A DNA stretch of 64,000 nucleotides from the NCBI RefSeq assembly GCF_028476545.1, contig NW_026732286.1, forward strand, positions 62,001 to 126,000. Direction: 5' to 3'. A model generated the notes under the pieces. That model worked only from the letters and a program-made list of their open reading frames with translations, was not told the origin of the DNA and made no database searches. The DNA comes from Physella acuta (lineage: Eukaryota; Mollusca; Gastropoda; Physidae). The position numbers and the translations under genes are program-made. Positions 11,740 through 23,221 of this stretch are shown one piece after another. How positions within the stretch are numbered: the stretch's first letter is position 1; the number at the start of each line of letters is the position of its first letter.

Positions 11740-12235
11740 CATGTACGTGTGTGTACTAATGGATTAACATGTACTTATATGTACTAATGGATTAACATGT
11801 ACTTATATGTACTAATGGAGTAACATGTACTTATATGTACTAATGGAGTAACATGTACTTATGTACTAATGGAGTAACCTGTACTTATGTGTACTAATGG
11901 AGTAACATGTACTTATGTACTAATGGAGTAACATGTACTTATGTGTACTAATGGAGTAACATGTACTTATGTACTAATGGAGTAACATGTACTTATGTAC
12001 TAATGGAGTAACATGTACTTATGTACTAATGGAGTAATATGTACTTATGTACTAATGGAGTAACATGTACTTATGTACTAATGGAGTAACATGTACTTAT
12101 ATGTACTAATGGAGTAACATGTACTTATGTACTAATGGAGTAACATGAACTTATGTACTAATGGAGTAACATGTACTTATGTACTAATGGAGTAATATGT
12201 AATTATGTATACTAATTGATTAACATGTACTTATG
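11740..12235. repeat. 26-bp minisatellite, about 19 copies
   Basis: Unit TAATGGAGTAACATGTACTT followed by ATGTAC, with 28-bp variants carrying an extra TG or AT. Each copy has TGTAC and GTAC palindromes. Confidence 0.95.
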
Positions 12236-12504
12236 AAGTGTCCCTGTAATATACGTATGGTATACGCAGCGAATATCTTAAATATACATTTAGCTTACCT
12301 AACACATATATCTAATACACCTGTAGCACACCTATACGATACACTACCTAGTTTACCATATAGCTATGTTCCCATTGAATTATAGAGACACGAACTTGAC
12401 AGATTATTGATCGATTTTGGCGTGCTGATGAAGGCCTTGGTTCGAAACGTCGTTTATCATGTTAATAGACTTGACGTCGTGAGGCTGTCAACACTTTTGG
12501 TAGT

Positions 12505-13545
12505 CACCAATTTGTCTGTCTGACTTAAAGCGGGGTCACCAATTTGTCTGTCTGACTTAAAGCGGGGTCACCAATTGGTCTGTCTGACTTAAAGCGGGGT
12601 CACCAATTGGTCTGTCTGACTTAAAGCGGGGTCACCAATTGGTCTGTCTGACTTAAAGCAGGGTCACCAATTGGACTGTCTGACTTAAAGCGGGGTCACC
12701 AATTGGACTGTAGGACTTAAATCGGGGTCACCAATTGGACTGTAGGACTTAAAGCGGGGTCACCAATTGGACTGTCTGACTTAAAGCGGGGTCACCAATT
12801 GGACTGTAGGACTTAAAGCGGGGTCACCAATTGGCCTGTCGGACTTAAAGCGGGGTCACCAATTGGACTGTCTGACTTAAAGCGGGGTCACCAATTTGTC
12901 TGTCTGACTTAAAGCGGGGTCACCAATTGGTCTGTCTGACTTAAAGCGGGGTCACCAATTGGTCTGTCTGACTTAAAGCGGGGTCACCAATTGGTCTGTC
13001 TGACTTAAAGCAGGGTCACCAATTGGACTGTCTGACTTAAAGCGGGGTCACCAATTGGACTGTAGGACTTAAATCGGGGTCACCAATTGGACTGTAGGAC
13101 TTAAAGCGGGGTCACCAATTGGACTGTCTGACTTAAAGCGGGGTCACCAATTGGACTGTAGGACTTAAAGCGGGGTCACCAATTGGCCTGTCGGACTTAA
13201 AGCGGGGTCACCAATTGGACTGTCTGACTTAAAGCGGGGTCACCAATTGGCCTGTCTGACTTAAAGCGGGGTCACCAATTGGCCTGTCTGACTTAAAGCG
13301 GGGTCACCAATTGGACTGTCTGACTTAAAGCGGGGTCACCAATTGGACTGTAGGACTTAAAGCGGGGTCACCAATTGGACTGTAGGACTTAAAGCGGGGT
13401 CACCAATTGGACTGTCTGACTTAAAGCGGGGTCACCAATTGGACTGTAGGACTTAAAGCGGGGTCACCAATTGGCCTGTCTGACTTAAAGCGGGGTCACC
13501 AATTGGACTGTAGGACTTAAAGCGGGGTCACCAATTGAACTTAAC
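12505..13545. repeat. 32-bp minisatellite with 352-bp higher-order period
   Basis: About 32 copies of the unit GACTTAAAGCGGGGTCACC plus AATTGGNCTGTCT. Each copy contains the palindrome CCAATTGG. Marker variants (AGCAGGG near 12,657; AAATCGGGG near 12,719) recur 352 bp later, which is 11 units. A block of 11 copies was therefore duplicated as a whole. Confidence 0.97.
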
Positions 13546-13639
13546 GCGGACATCCATTGAAAGGTCATTGTGGAAACGGTGGGGTAAAAGTGAAGGTATT
13601 AAACAGACAGACAGACAAAATACATGGACAACCGACACA

Positions 13640-15447
13640 AAAAACACGGACACAATTCACAGAATATGGACACACGATACAGAACATGGACACAATTCAA
13701 AGAGCATGGACACACGAAACACAGATCTTAAACACGACACATGGACATGATACATGGAGCATGGACATGACACATGGAACACGACACACACAGAACACGA
13801 CACACACAGAACACGACACATGGAACATGGACATGACACATGGAACACGGACACACACAGAACACGACACACACAGAACACGACACACATAGAACATGGA
13901 CACACACAGAACACGACACACACAGAACACGGACACACAGAACACGACACATGGAACATGGACATGACACATGGAACACGGACACACACAGAACACGACA
14001 CACACAGAACACGACACACACAGAACACGACACACACAGAACACGACACACACAGAACACGACACACACAGAACACGACACACACAGAACACGACACACA
14101 CAGAACACGACACACACAGAACATGGACACACACAGAACACGACACACACAGAACACGACACACACAGAACATGGACACACACAGAACACGACACACACA
14201 GAACACGACACACACAGAACACGAAACACACAGAACACGGACACACACAGAACACGACACACACAGAACACGGACACACACAGAACACGACACACACAGA
14301 ACACGACACACACAGAACACGACACACACAGAACACGGACACACACAGAACACGGACACACACAGAACACGACACACACAGAACACGACACACACAGAAC
14401 ACGACACACACAGAACACGACACACACAGAACACGACACACACAGAACACGGACACACACAGAACACGACACACACAGAACACAACACACACAGAACACG
14501 ACACACACAGAACACGACACACACAGAACACGACACACACAGAACACGACACACACAGAACATGGACACACACAGAACACGACACACACAGAACACGACA
14601 CACACAGAGCATGGACACACACAGAACACGACACACACAGAACACGACACACACAGAACACGACACACACAGAACACGACACACACAGAACATGGACACA
14701 CACAGAACACGACACACACAGAACATGGACACACACAGAACACGACACACACAGAACACGACACACACAGAACACGACACACACAGAACACGACACACAC
14801 AGAACATGGACACACACAGAACACGACACACACAGAACATGGACACACACAGAACACGACACACACAGAACACGACACACACAGAACATGGACACACACA
14901 GAACACGACACACACAGAACACGACACACACAGAACATGGACACACACAGAACACGACACACACAGAACACGACACACACAGAACACGACACACACAGAA
15001 CACGACACACACAGAACACGACACACACAGAACACGACACACACAGAACACGACACACACAGAACACGACACACACAGAACACGACACACACAGAACACG
15101 ACACACACAGAACACGACACACACAGAACACGACACACACACAGAACACGGACACACACAGAACACGACACACACAGAACACGACACACACAGAACACGA
15201 CACACACAGAACACGACACACACAGAACACGACACACACAGAACACGACACACACAGAACACGACACACACAGAACACGGACACACACAGAACACGACAC
15301 ACACAGAACACGACACACACAGAACACGACACACACAGAACACGACACACACAGAACAAGACACACACAGAACACGACACACACAGAACACGACACACAC
15401 AGAACACGACACACACAGAACACAACACACACAGAACACGACACACC
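13640..15447. repeat. 17-bp minisatellite, about 100 copies, open in all frames
   Basis: Unit ACACGACACACACAGAA, with variants ending in ATGG or ACGG. It has no stop codon in any of its six phases and 17 is not a multiple of 3, so frames of about 520-620 codons stay open on both strands. The products would be short periodic peptides (THTEHD/RTRHTQN on plus, [13 protein letters not shown] on minus). I read this as a satellite and not a gene. It begins about 11 bp beyond the donor of the exon at 15,458-15,584. Confidence 0.95.
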
Positions 15448-15457
15448 AGCCACTCAC

Positions 15458-15584
15458 CCTCGTCGGTGAGTGTGTCATTCCTCAAAGTGTCGCCTCCGTT
15501 CTCGTCATAACTCGAGTCTAATCCGAGGTGTAAATCCACGAGGGAATTATCCATGTCTTTATCCACATCGGAATCCTCATCCAT
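15458..15584 (-). CDS. Acidic first coding exon of an unidentified gene
   Basis: ATG at 15584 (minus) opens a 42-codon exon with non-repetitive, protein-like content: [20 protein letters not shown] at the start and [17 protein letters not shown] at the end. It closes at a strong donor GTGAGT (15,452-15,457; phase 1). An in-frame TAA 12 bp upstream of the ATG supports this start. About 13 of 43 residues are Asp or Glu, as in many disordered nuclear or regulatory N-termini. I do not recognise the family. The next exon is not found; the presumed intron begins with the 17-bp satellite. Confidence 0.45.
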
Positions 15585-15599
15585 AATCCAGCTTTATTT

Positions 15600-17640
15600 A
15601 TCCTATACACAATGAGTAATAATGCAGCATTGAGAATAATTTATCCTACACACAATGAGAATTAATGCAGCATTGAGAATAGTTAACAATAACGAGTTTT
15701 CGTTCATTAATTCACACTAATTAGAACAAGCTGTTCTTTAAAAAATCTACTTAAACGCAACCCAGCTAGACAATTATTACACAAACAGTCCACCTATACC
15801 TCTATATATGTAACTGCATACCTGGCTTGTCAATCGAATTCACGACAGGTACAGACTAATACAAATGACGTGACTTTATTTATACACCACACATTTTTAT
15901 ACACCACACATTATTTACACACAACCCAATTTTAAACAATCCTCCACTATAACTATATCCATAAAGGAATTTTTTTTCCACTTTAAAATGAAATCACCAC
16001 ATAAAAAGTTTATTTGGATAAAAGTTAAGAAACGAAACACGTTTAGAGATTAAAGGCCTATTTTTTGTGTAGTCCTTCGCAAGGGGAAAGAACTATCGAC
16101 TTTTTTTCTTGTGGCAGAACAAGTAGGTTATCCCGACCAATGGGATCCTTATCTTCCGGTGCGGTATTTGCCTATAGAAGCGAGGGGCAGTCAATAAGGG
16201 GGATAATACCTACTGTAACACGCTTCGATAACGCCAGGTAAAGAATGGCACAGGTATGCCACCGGGATTAGGGCAATTACGTTTTGAACAAGACAGGTAA
16301 ATAAAATACTGCCAGTTGGCGGTTAAGTGTTTTAAATTTAGTTACTTTGGTACGGTAGGATTAGCTGCAAGGTTAAGTAAAGGGTTAGGGTTAGATTCTA
16401 TGGAGCGGAGATATGGAATAATTAACAATGGAATAGGCCTAGATAGTATGGCAGCTCAACACAAAGTTAGAATACAGAGATCGAAGATATACAATGGAAT
16501 GTAACTTTAACGGTAACCGGAAAGATACGAAACTAAAAACTGCGAACACAAAAAACTGCGCAACGGCATTTTGTTTGTTTTTTAATTGAGCATTTATAGA
16601 TATTAACAAAGAATGACATGTACATTGTTTGTAGCATAATAAAACACTTTTCCACGATATATGATAAAATTAAAGTGTATTAGTATGATTAGTTTGTATC
16701 TGCGCATTTTTCACAAACATACGAACACACTTTCACACCCACACACTTGCTCTTTCACACACATACAATGTATTTCAACGTTATCCCACCCCCCCCCTAA
16801 CACCATCACCACCACCACCCCCCCCCCTCCTTCTGTGATGGAAACAGTCAAAGACAATGGCGACTTGCTGACCAAGTATCTCAACGCAGAAACACAGTAA
16901 CTTTTTTTTTTAATTCTAGCAGCGGTCAGTTTTTTTTTAAGCTGATACTTCTTATTTCCTGCCGTTGGGCTGGGGTGGGGGGGGGGGCGGTATAGTGTTC
17001 TGGTGTTTTGGAATACGGACCTAAATTTAGTTTCCAATTTAGTCAGTCGGTGTGGGGGAAATAGGGAAAACAGTGGGGGGGGGGGGGGGATTTTTAATTA
17101 AAAACGATAATTGCCAATAGTTTTTTGATAACCTTGAGCGAGGTCATATGGCGGTACTGATTACACTACCTCAAGGTTAATTGTTGTAATTAGTTTTTAA
17201 AGAAGTGACAGAGTTGCACTAGATTGTGACAGTAGTTAGAGGTAAGATGTTAGGGTTAAGGTAAGAGAGTGGGGTCATGGAGAGATAGGAAAAAGGGGTC
17301 AACTTGGAGGGGGAGAGAGAGAATATGGGGTCAAAGATATAAAAAAAAGTCGGGGTCATGGAAAAAGGTTAACTTAATCATAACTTAATATATAATTAAG
17401 CGTCGCTAGGTTTGTGTTTGAATAAAGGTAACAAAGATCGACGTATTAGAATTGTAAATTGATCACAGTTTGGAGATTAAGTAATTATAGATTGAGAGGT
17501 CAAATTATTACTTGCATGTGGTCAAAAAAATTTAAGTATTGTAAAAATAAAAGTGAAATCGCGTATAAAATGAGCTCCATACAGCCATACTTTGTTTTTT
17601 AGGCAAACGCATTCGACCTAGACACTAGTGCTATTTTTAA
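15600..17640. other. No gene recognised
   Basis: AT-rich sequence with a short duplicated stretch (ACACAATGAGTAATAATGCAGCAT near 15,607 and 15,650), C-rich tracts near 16,790-16,830 and G runs near 16,975 and 17,075. Short frames here have no recognisable content. Confidence 0.5.
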
Positions 17641-17641
17641 C

Positions 17642-18027
17642 ACCGCGTTTACACTTGAAGAGTTTATTTTCAAAATGCAATATATCCAAAATTTGGGTTT
17701 TGAGAAAATCGCACTTTTCTCCTACACAAAGCCATCGTACAATATGCTAAAACTGTTTTTCAAAAATAGAAATAAAATGAAAATTTTGCGCCGTGAAGAT
17801 TAAAATTATGTTTTCCTAATAGTAATTGAGTAGCTTTACAATATGGTTACGTTATCTCTTTTTTTTTTTCAAAAATGGCCCTTATCGCGTTTTGAAAATA
17901 AACTCTTCACTTGCAGCAAGAGCAAATTAATGTTATTGGAAAACATATCTCCCGTGGAACATGTATACTAACTTGCTGACTTTTTTCTGGACGTGTAAAG
18001 TATACAAGTCGCAAGTGTAAACGCGGT
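17642..18027. mobile_element. MITE-like element with double inverted repeats, 386 bp
   Basis: Perfect 16-bp terminal inverted repeats, ACCGCGTTTACACTTG at 17,642-17,657 and its complement at 18,012-18,027. The segment just inside the left end (GAAGAGTTTATTTTCAAAA) recurs inverted near 17,891-17,913, about 100 bp inside the right end. That suggests an internal insertion or a nested, partly palindromic structure. Target duplications are not clear. Non-coding. Confidence 0.7.
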
Positions 18028-18429
18028 ATAAATGTGCTACAAATTCACTCCGACTGGGCACAATCTATCTCACGCCATGGTGTGCAAACATCTTCATCTG
18101 CCTGCTCCCATTTTAAAGACATCCAGTGCGCGCAATCTCTATCCTTTGGTGCATAATCGAAAACCTTAATCCCTTGCGCAACCACAATCATTCCCCCCTC
18201 CTTAAAGTATATTTTTATTTCAATAGGAGACCGGGTGAACAAATGAAGGGATCCAGATTAACTTCTGCAAATTGCCGTGTTGACATTTCCGCGCACGAAA
18301 CGCTTCGTGACGCGCATGCAATAAAAACTAAGTCAACCGAGGTTTGTCGTGTGCTGTAGCGAGTCCTCGTTAGTGTGGCAGTCAGGGACGGGATGTGGTT
18401 AGGGGCGGGCTTTTAGTAGACTCACTCGA

Positions 18430-18690
18430 GTAAATGGATAGTTATTTGTTGGGTTAGATTGGTATTTGTTAGGTTGGATTTGGTTTTGTTAAGTTAGGAT
18501 TTCCTAAGTTATGTAGGGATTTGTTAGGTTAGGTAGGGAGTTGTTAGGATAGGTTGCTATTTATTAGGATAGGTTGGTATTTGTCAAGTTGTGATTTGTT
18601 AGGATAGGTTGGTATTTGTTAAGTTGTGATTTGTTAGGATAGGTTGGGTATTAGTTAAGTTGTGATTTGTTAGGATATGTTGGTATGTGT
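18430..18690. repeat. About 35-bp tandem repeat
   Basis: Copies of a unit built from TTGTTAGGATAGGTTGGTAT and TTGTTAAGTTGTGAT. The last three or four are regular and the first are diverged. Confidence 0.85.
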
Positions 18691-18830
18691 TAGGAAGGGA
18701 TTTCTTACCACAAGAAAGATGGGTTACCACTAGGGGACAGTTGGAGAAACTAGCCCAATATCGAGTTGCCTCAATGAGTTTTGTCGGCGGCCTAAATCAT
18801 AATGGGACTTATTCTTCGTTCTTTATTTTA

Positions 18831-19085
18831 GTGTTGGAAGGGATCCCCTCCAACGCAATTAAGTATACGACTGTAAACTGGTTATGCGCCATTTTTTTTT
18901 TTTTTGGATTTGCTTCCATAGCCTTTGTCCAACCAAGAAAAAACTACAAGGCAGCAGTGGTTTGATTTTGGAGTTGTCTCTCCTAGAAAAGTGGCTGTCC
19001 TCAGCTAACGAGCCTCATCTGCCTGAGGGTTCGAACTAGAGACTTTTCGGTATAGTAACCATAAGCTTTACCGACTCGACCAAGT
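18831..19085 (-). mobile_element. tRNA-derived SINE, family B
   Basis: Minus-strand element with a tRNA-like head (A box TGGTCGAGTCGGTAAAGC, B box TAGTTCGAACCCTC) followed by a body with GAGGCTCGTTAGCTGAGGAC and CTAGGAGAGACAACTCC. The body recurs at 30,523-30,728 and 54,351-54,605, defining a second SINE family. Confidence 0.75.
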
Positions 19086-19099
19086 CATAATGAGACGAC

Positions 19100-19614
19100 A
19101 GTTTATAACTAATACAAAGATAATAAAAAGCGCTTAGAAATCTGGCCAATTATAATTTCCAGTCCAAATTAAATTACCACCGAAACAATTATGTGCACAG
19201 AATTTTTCAGTTATAAACATTTTAAATGCTTTTATTCTACACGTCGAAGAAAGCCAATTTACACATACATAAACCTTTCAGAATGAACTGCACCACGAAA
19301 CGATAAAGAGGCTTAACAAAATTGGATTAAAAATTGACGAGACTAATTTCCTTAAAATGTTTTATTTTCAAATCAATCAACTCGCATCGGGTTTAACGTG
19401 TTAAATCATTTGGTGAATGTAAATGGAGACAACTCAGGTAAGGGGAGAACACTGATGATGGGGATATGATTGTGTGTGTAGACAAAATAATATTTACTTT
19501 GTTTTTATTGGGGGGGGGGGGGTTACATTTGGGGTGGAGGGAGGAGGGGCATTTGAAGTGGTTTTACTAAATGAGAGAGTCAAATGTAGCGCAGGAAAAC
19601 CAGACCTTTATAGT
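19100..19614. other. No gene recognised
   Basis: AT-rich. ATGGAGACAACTCAG at 19,423-19,437 is followed by a donor-like GTAAGG, too little to call an exon. A G run lies at about 19,511. Confidence 0.4.
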
Positions 19615-20065
19615 ATGAGTTAAAGATACCACAGCTGTGAGCTAAAGATACCACAGCTGTGAGCTAAAGATACCAGAACAGTGAGCTAAAGATACCAGAA
19701 CAGTGAGCTAAAGATACCAGAGCTGTGAGCTAAAGTAACCAGAGCTGTGAGCTAAAGTAACCAGAGCTGTGAGCTAAAGTAACCAGAGCTGTGAGCTAAA
19801 AATACCAGAGCTGTGAGCTTAAGATACCAGGGCTGTGAGTTAAAGAAACCAGGGGTGTGAGAGCTAAAGATACCGGAGCTGTGAGCTTAAGTAAAAAGGC
19901 TGTGAGCTCAAGTCTCAAAGGCTGTGAGCTTAAGATACCAGATCTGTGAGCTAAAGATACCGGAGATGTGAGTTAAAGATACCAGATCTGTGAACTAAAG
20001 AAAACCAGAGTTGTGAGCTAAAGTAACTAGGGCTTTGTGAGCTAGAGAAACCAGGGCTTAAAGAA
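19615..20065. repeat. 22-bp minisatellite, about 20 copies
   Basis: Unit GAGCTAAAGATACCAGAGCTGT, with degeneration increasing rightwards. Confidence 0.95.
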
Positions 20066-20189
20066 ACCAAAAATACCATGAGAAAAATACCAGTGCTTCA
20101 TACAATGAACATATGAAAGCCAGCATATGTTGTGACATCTATTAAAGTACAAAAATGTTATGCTACGTCATTTCCGGATAGGTAAAAAA

Positions 20190-20350
20190 AAATTAACTCC
20201 GCCGCTTTAGACAGTAAAAAAAAATAAACCGTAAAGGTCACCGTGCGCTTCGGTGTAGCTACACACTAGCAGACGATACCTGCAGGCGTGCTCACTCACA
20301 GCACACCGCATGACGTCACGACGTCTGCATCCAGTAGATATCAACAGATA
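20190..20350. other. CpG-rich patch with CRE site
   Basis: Locally CpG-rich sequence in AT-rich surroundings, containing TGACGTCA near 20,310. It could be a promoter or regulatory patch; no exon could be drawn. Confidence 0.25.
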
Positions 20351-21009
20351 ACAGCGGATCTCACATTATATTTTTTTTTGTTATATGTATCACCCCCATT
20401 TTTTGAAAGAAGATGTTCAGTTTACCTTTTACTGGGACGGTGTGTGTGTGTGGGGGGGGGGGGTTAGAAATGTCAATTGGTAGGCTCTAAAGTGTCCTTA
20501 ACACTAGTTTGTGTGTGGTCAATACAATACGGCTTGTATTTTTTTTTTTTTTTCGGTTGAGATTAGGGTTCTGAATTTTGGTGAGATGTGTTTTATTTTT
20601 AAAAGAAGAGAAAATAAGGGAGGGAGCGTAAGAATAGTAATGTAGCAACCTTTTTTGCGTGACGTCATTTGCTGACGAACCTCCACCACTCCACCCCCAC
20701 CCCCATTAATTGCGATATCGTGTGTTCTAGAGATTCAATGAGAGATGAGCCAAGTTGTCCTATAATTAACTTAATGAGATCGCGACAGGTCAACGAAAGA
20801 GGAATTAAATTAGCAAAACAAAACAAACAAATACAAAGCAAACAAAAAACACAGTAGGGTAATAAAAGCCTAGTTTTAGCTGGCTATTTCAACTCGATTC
20901 TATTTATATCTGTGGCTTATACTAGAGATGTTTAAAACGACAGGAGGCTCTAGGGGCTTCTATCATCGACATCTATATTCTGCACATACATGGCGTGGGC
21001 ATGCACTTG

Positions 21010-21112
21010 TACATTAAAATATGAGTGTCTTTATGTGAGTGCGCGTGTGTGTGCGTGGCTGTGTGTGTGCGCTTGTGTATGTGCATGTTTGTATGTGTAT
21101 ATGTGTGTATGT
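21010..21112. repeat. GT-rich microsatellite
   Basis: Imperfect (GT)n/(GTAT)n tract. Confidence 0.8.
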
Positions 21113-21129
21113 TAATGGCTAAAACGAGT

Positions 21130-21975
21130 ACAGTGGTAGCATATATACAGTGGTAGCATATATACAGTGGTAGCATATATACAGTGGTAGCATATCTACA
21201 GTGGTAGCATATCTACAGTGGTAGCATATATACAGTGGTAGCATATATACAGTGGTAGCATATCTATGGTGGTAGCATATCTACAGTGGTAGCATATATA
21301 CAGTGGTAGCATATATACAGTGGTAGCATATCTATGGTGGTAGCATATCTACAGTGGTAGCATATCTACGGTGGTAGCATATCTACAGTGGTAGCATATC
21401 TACAGTGGTTGCATATATACAGTGGTAGCATATCTATGGTGGTTGCATATCTACAGTGATTGCATATATACAGTGGTTGCATATATACAGTGGTTGCATA
21501 TATACAGTGGTTGCATATATACAGTGGTAGCATACAGTGGTAGCTTATATACACTGGTAGCATAGCTACGGTGGTTGCATATCTACAGTAGTAGCTTATA
21601 TACAGTGGTAGCATCTCTACATTGGTAGCTTATATACAGTGATAGCATATATACAGTGGTAGCATATCTACAGTGGTAGCATAAACGGTAGCTTATATAC
21701 AGTGGTAGCATATCTACCGTTGTAGTATATCTACAGTGGTTTCATATATACATTGGTAGCATATATACTATGATAGCATACAGCGATAGCATATATCGAG
21801 CGGTAGTATATATATAGAGAGAGTGGTAGCATACATACAGCGGTAGCATATATACAGTAGTAGAAATATATACAGCGGTAGCATATATTATATACAGTGG
21901 TAGCATATATACAGCGGTAATATATATATACAGTGATAGCATATATACAGTGATAGAAATATATAAAGCGATAGC
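21130..21975. repeat. 17-bp minisatellite, about 48 copies
   Basis: Unit ATACAGTGGTAGCATAT, with A/C and AGC/TGC variants and increasing decay toward 21,975. Minus-strand frames through it (YICYHCIYATTV) are artefacts. It ends about 33 bp from a possible minus-strand donor at 22,001-22,007. Confidence 0.95.
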
Positions 21976-22007
21976 ATATATATGAGCGTGTTTTAACAGC
22001 GGCTCAC

Positions 22008-22119
22008 AGACAGCCAACACAACCGGTCAATGTGTCTATTGTTAAGACGGAAATCTTCAGGTACGCCGGGATAAAGCCAAATTCACAGGTGGGATTGTTT
22101 GTCCATATCGGAAGGACAC
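22008..22119 (-). CDS. Candidate internal exon (very weak)
   Basis: A 112-nt GC-balanced block flanked on the minus strand by an AG (CCAG at 22,120-22,123) and a donor GTGAGC. It is open in a minus frame that reads VLPIWTNNPTCEFGFIPAYL. The plus strand is also open for about 70 codons, so coding strand and status are uncertain. No family recognised. Confidence 0.15.
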
Positions 22120-22199
22120 CTGGTATTATATACAGTCCTTGCTTTGAATGTGCATGGTATTTGGTGGGGTAGAAGGGGGGGGGAGGACGTCTAGCGCTA

Positions 22200-22549
22200 T
22201 GTTAGAAATTTGAATTACCGATTCTATTTATATCTCAAGAGAGAAAGGGGGATGATCTTTGATGGAGTGGAGTAGTAACGATAGTGACATTGTCAGTGGA
22301 TCAATGTGTAGTGGAGCAGTGACATTGTGGTGAAGTGGATATAGTGACGTTGGATTAATATGCTGTGACGTAGCGCAAATAGTGACAAACACAGGGCAAA
22401 ATATACACTAAATACACACACACATTCACTCACACAACATTAAACAGTACCCTAATCATAATACATTAAATCAAGCACAGAGTACATTACTCAACTCACA
22501 CATCAGGAGAATCCTAAAACCACACCTCAACCATACAACAAGTCAAATT
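22200..22549. other. No gene seen
   Basis: Loose GTGGAGTAGTGACATTG-type repeats at 22,260-22,340, then CA-rich and AT-rich sequence. Confidence 0.5.
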
Positions 22550-22767
22550 CCCTTTCGAACCAGACGGTCCATGGGGCAAGTGATGTAAAGTTCAGCTGTT
22601 TCTGTGACCGGTGCCTATAAAGGAATAATGTGGCCAGCACTATGCCCATCCACCTTCACTTTCCCCATCAGAGCTGGGTGGACTCAGGGAAGTTCTACTG
22701 ACTCGGATTCGAACTCGAGACTATCATTTAACTGTCTAGCGCTCTACTTCTAGGCCACGCCGTCCCC
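22550..22767 (-). mobile_element. SINE family A
   Basis: Reverse-orientation copy with the body words CATAGTGCTGGCCAC, CCCAGCTCTGATGGG and B box GAGTTCGAATCCGAG. The head ends at GGGGACGGCGTGGCC. Confidence 0.85.
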
Positions 22768-23221
22768 TACACAACATCACAAGACATCACAACTAAACAT
22801 ATAACCAACATATCAACACACCTACTAAAACTCCAAACACCAGCATAACTTCAGCCTTCTGGTGATAAAGATAAAATTACACAATACACAACGATATAAA
22901 TAACCAAACAACATGTGTAGCCTCCCCTTAAACGAAAAACCCCCACTTAAATACATCGATCACAAAATCTTCAAACCGAGAGATGCATACAAAGAGGAAA
23001 AAAAATACCATGAAAATTAATTGAGCTCGCTTGACCGACCAAATTATTCAGCCTGCCTTTTGAGTGTAGTTAAGCGGAAAATATAGCTGCATTCATGTTA
23101 CCGTACTGCAACTATATCAAAGCTGTGATTTTTAACTGTCCTAAAATTCCATCTTTCGATCAATACCTGATTTTTACTGTGATTTTTTAATTGTCCTAAA
23201 ATTCTATCTGCGATCAAATTT

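Noticed and set aside
12505-13545. CRISPR-like array of 32-bp repeats
   Set aside because: Direct head-to-tail repeats without unique spacers in an animal genome; ordinary minisatellite. The same applies to the 55-bp and 38-bp arrays.
13657-15584. Five to six overlapping frames of 516-618 codons on both strands
   Set aside because: All come from a stop-free 17-bp satellite; products are strictly periodic and both strands are open. Only the 127-nt non-repetitive exon at the right end is kept.
20973-22020. Minus frames YICYHCIYATTV
   Set aside because: Translated 17-bp satellite and GT-rich microsatellite.
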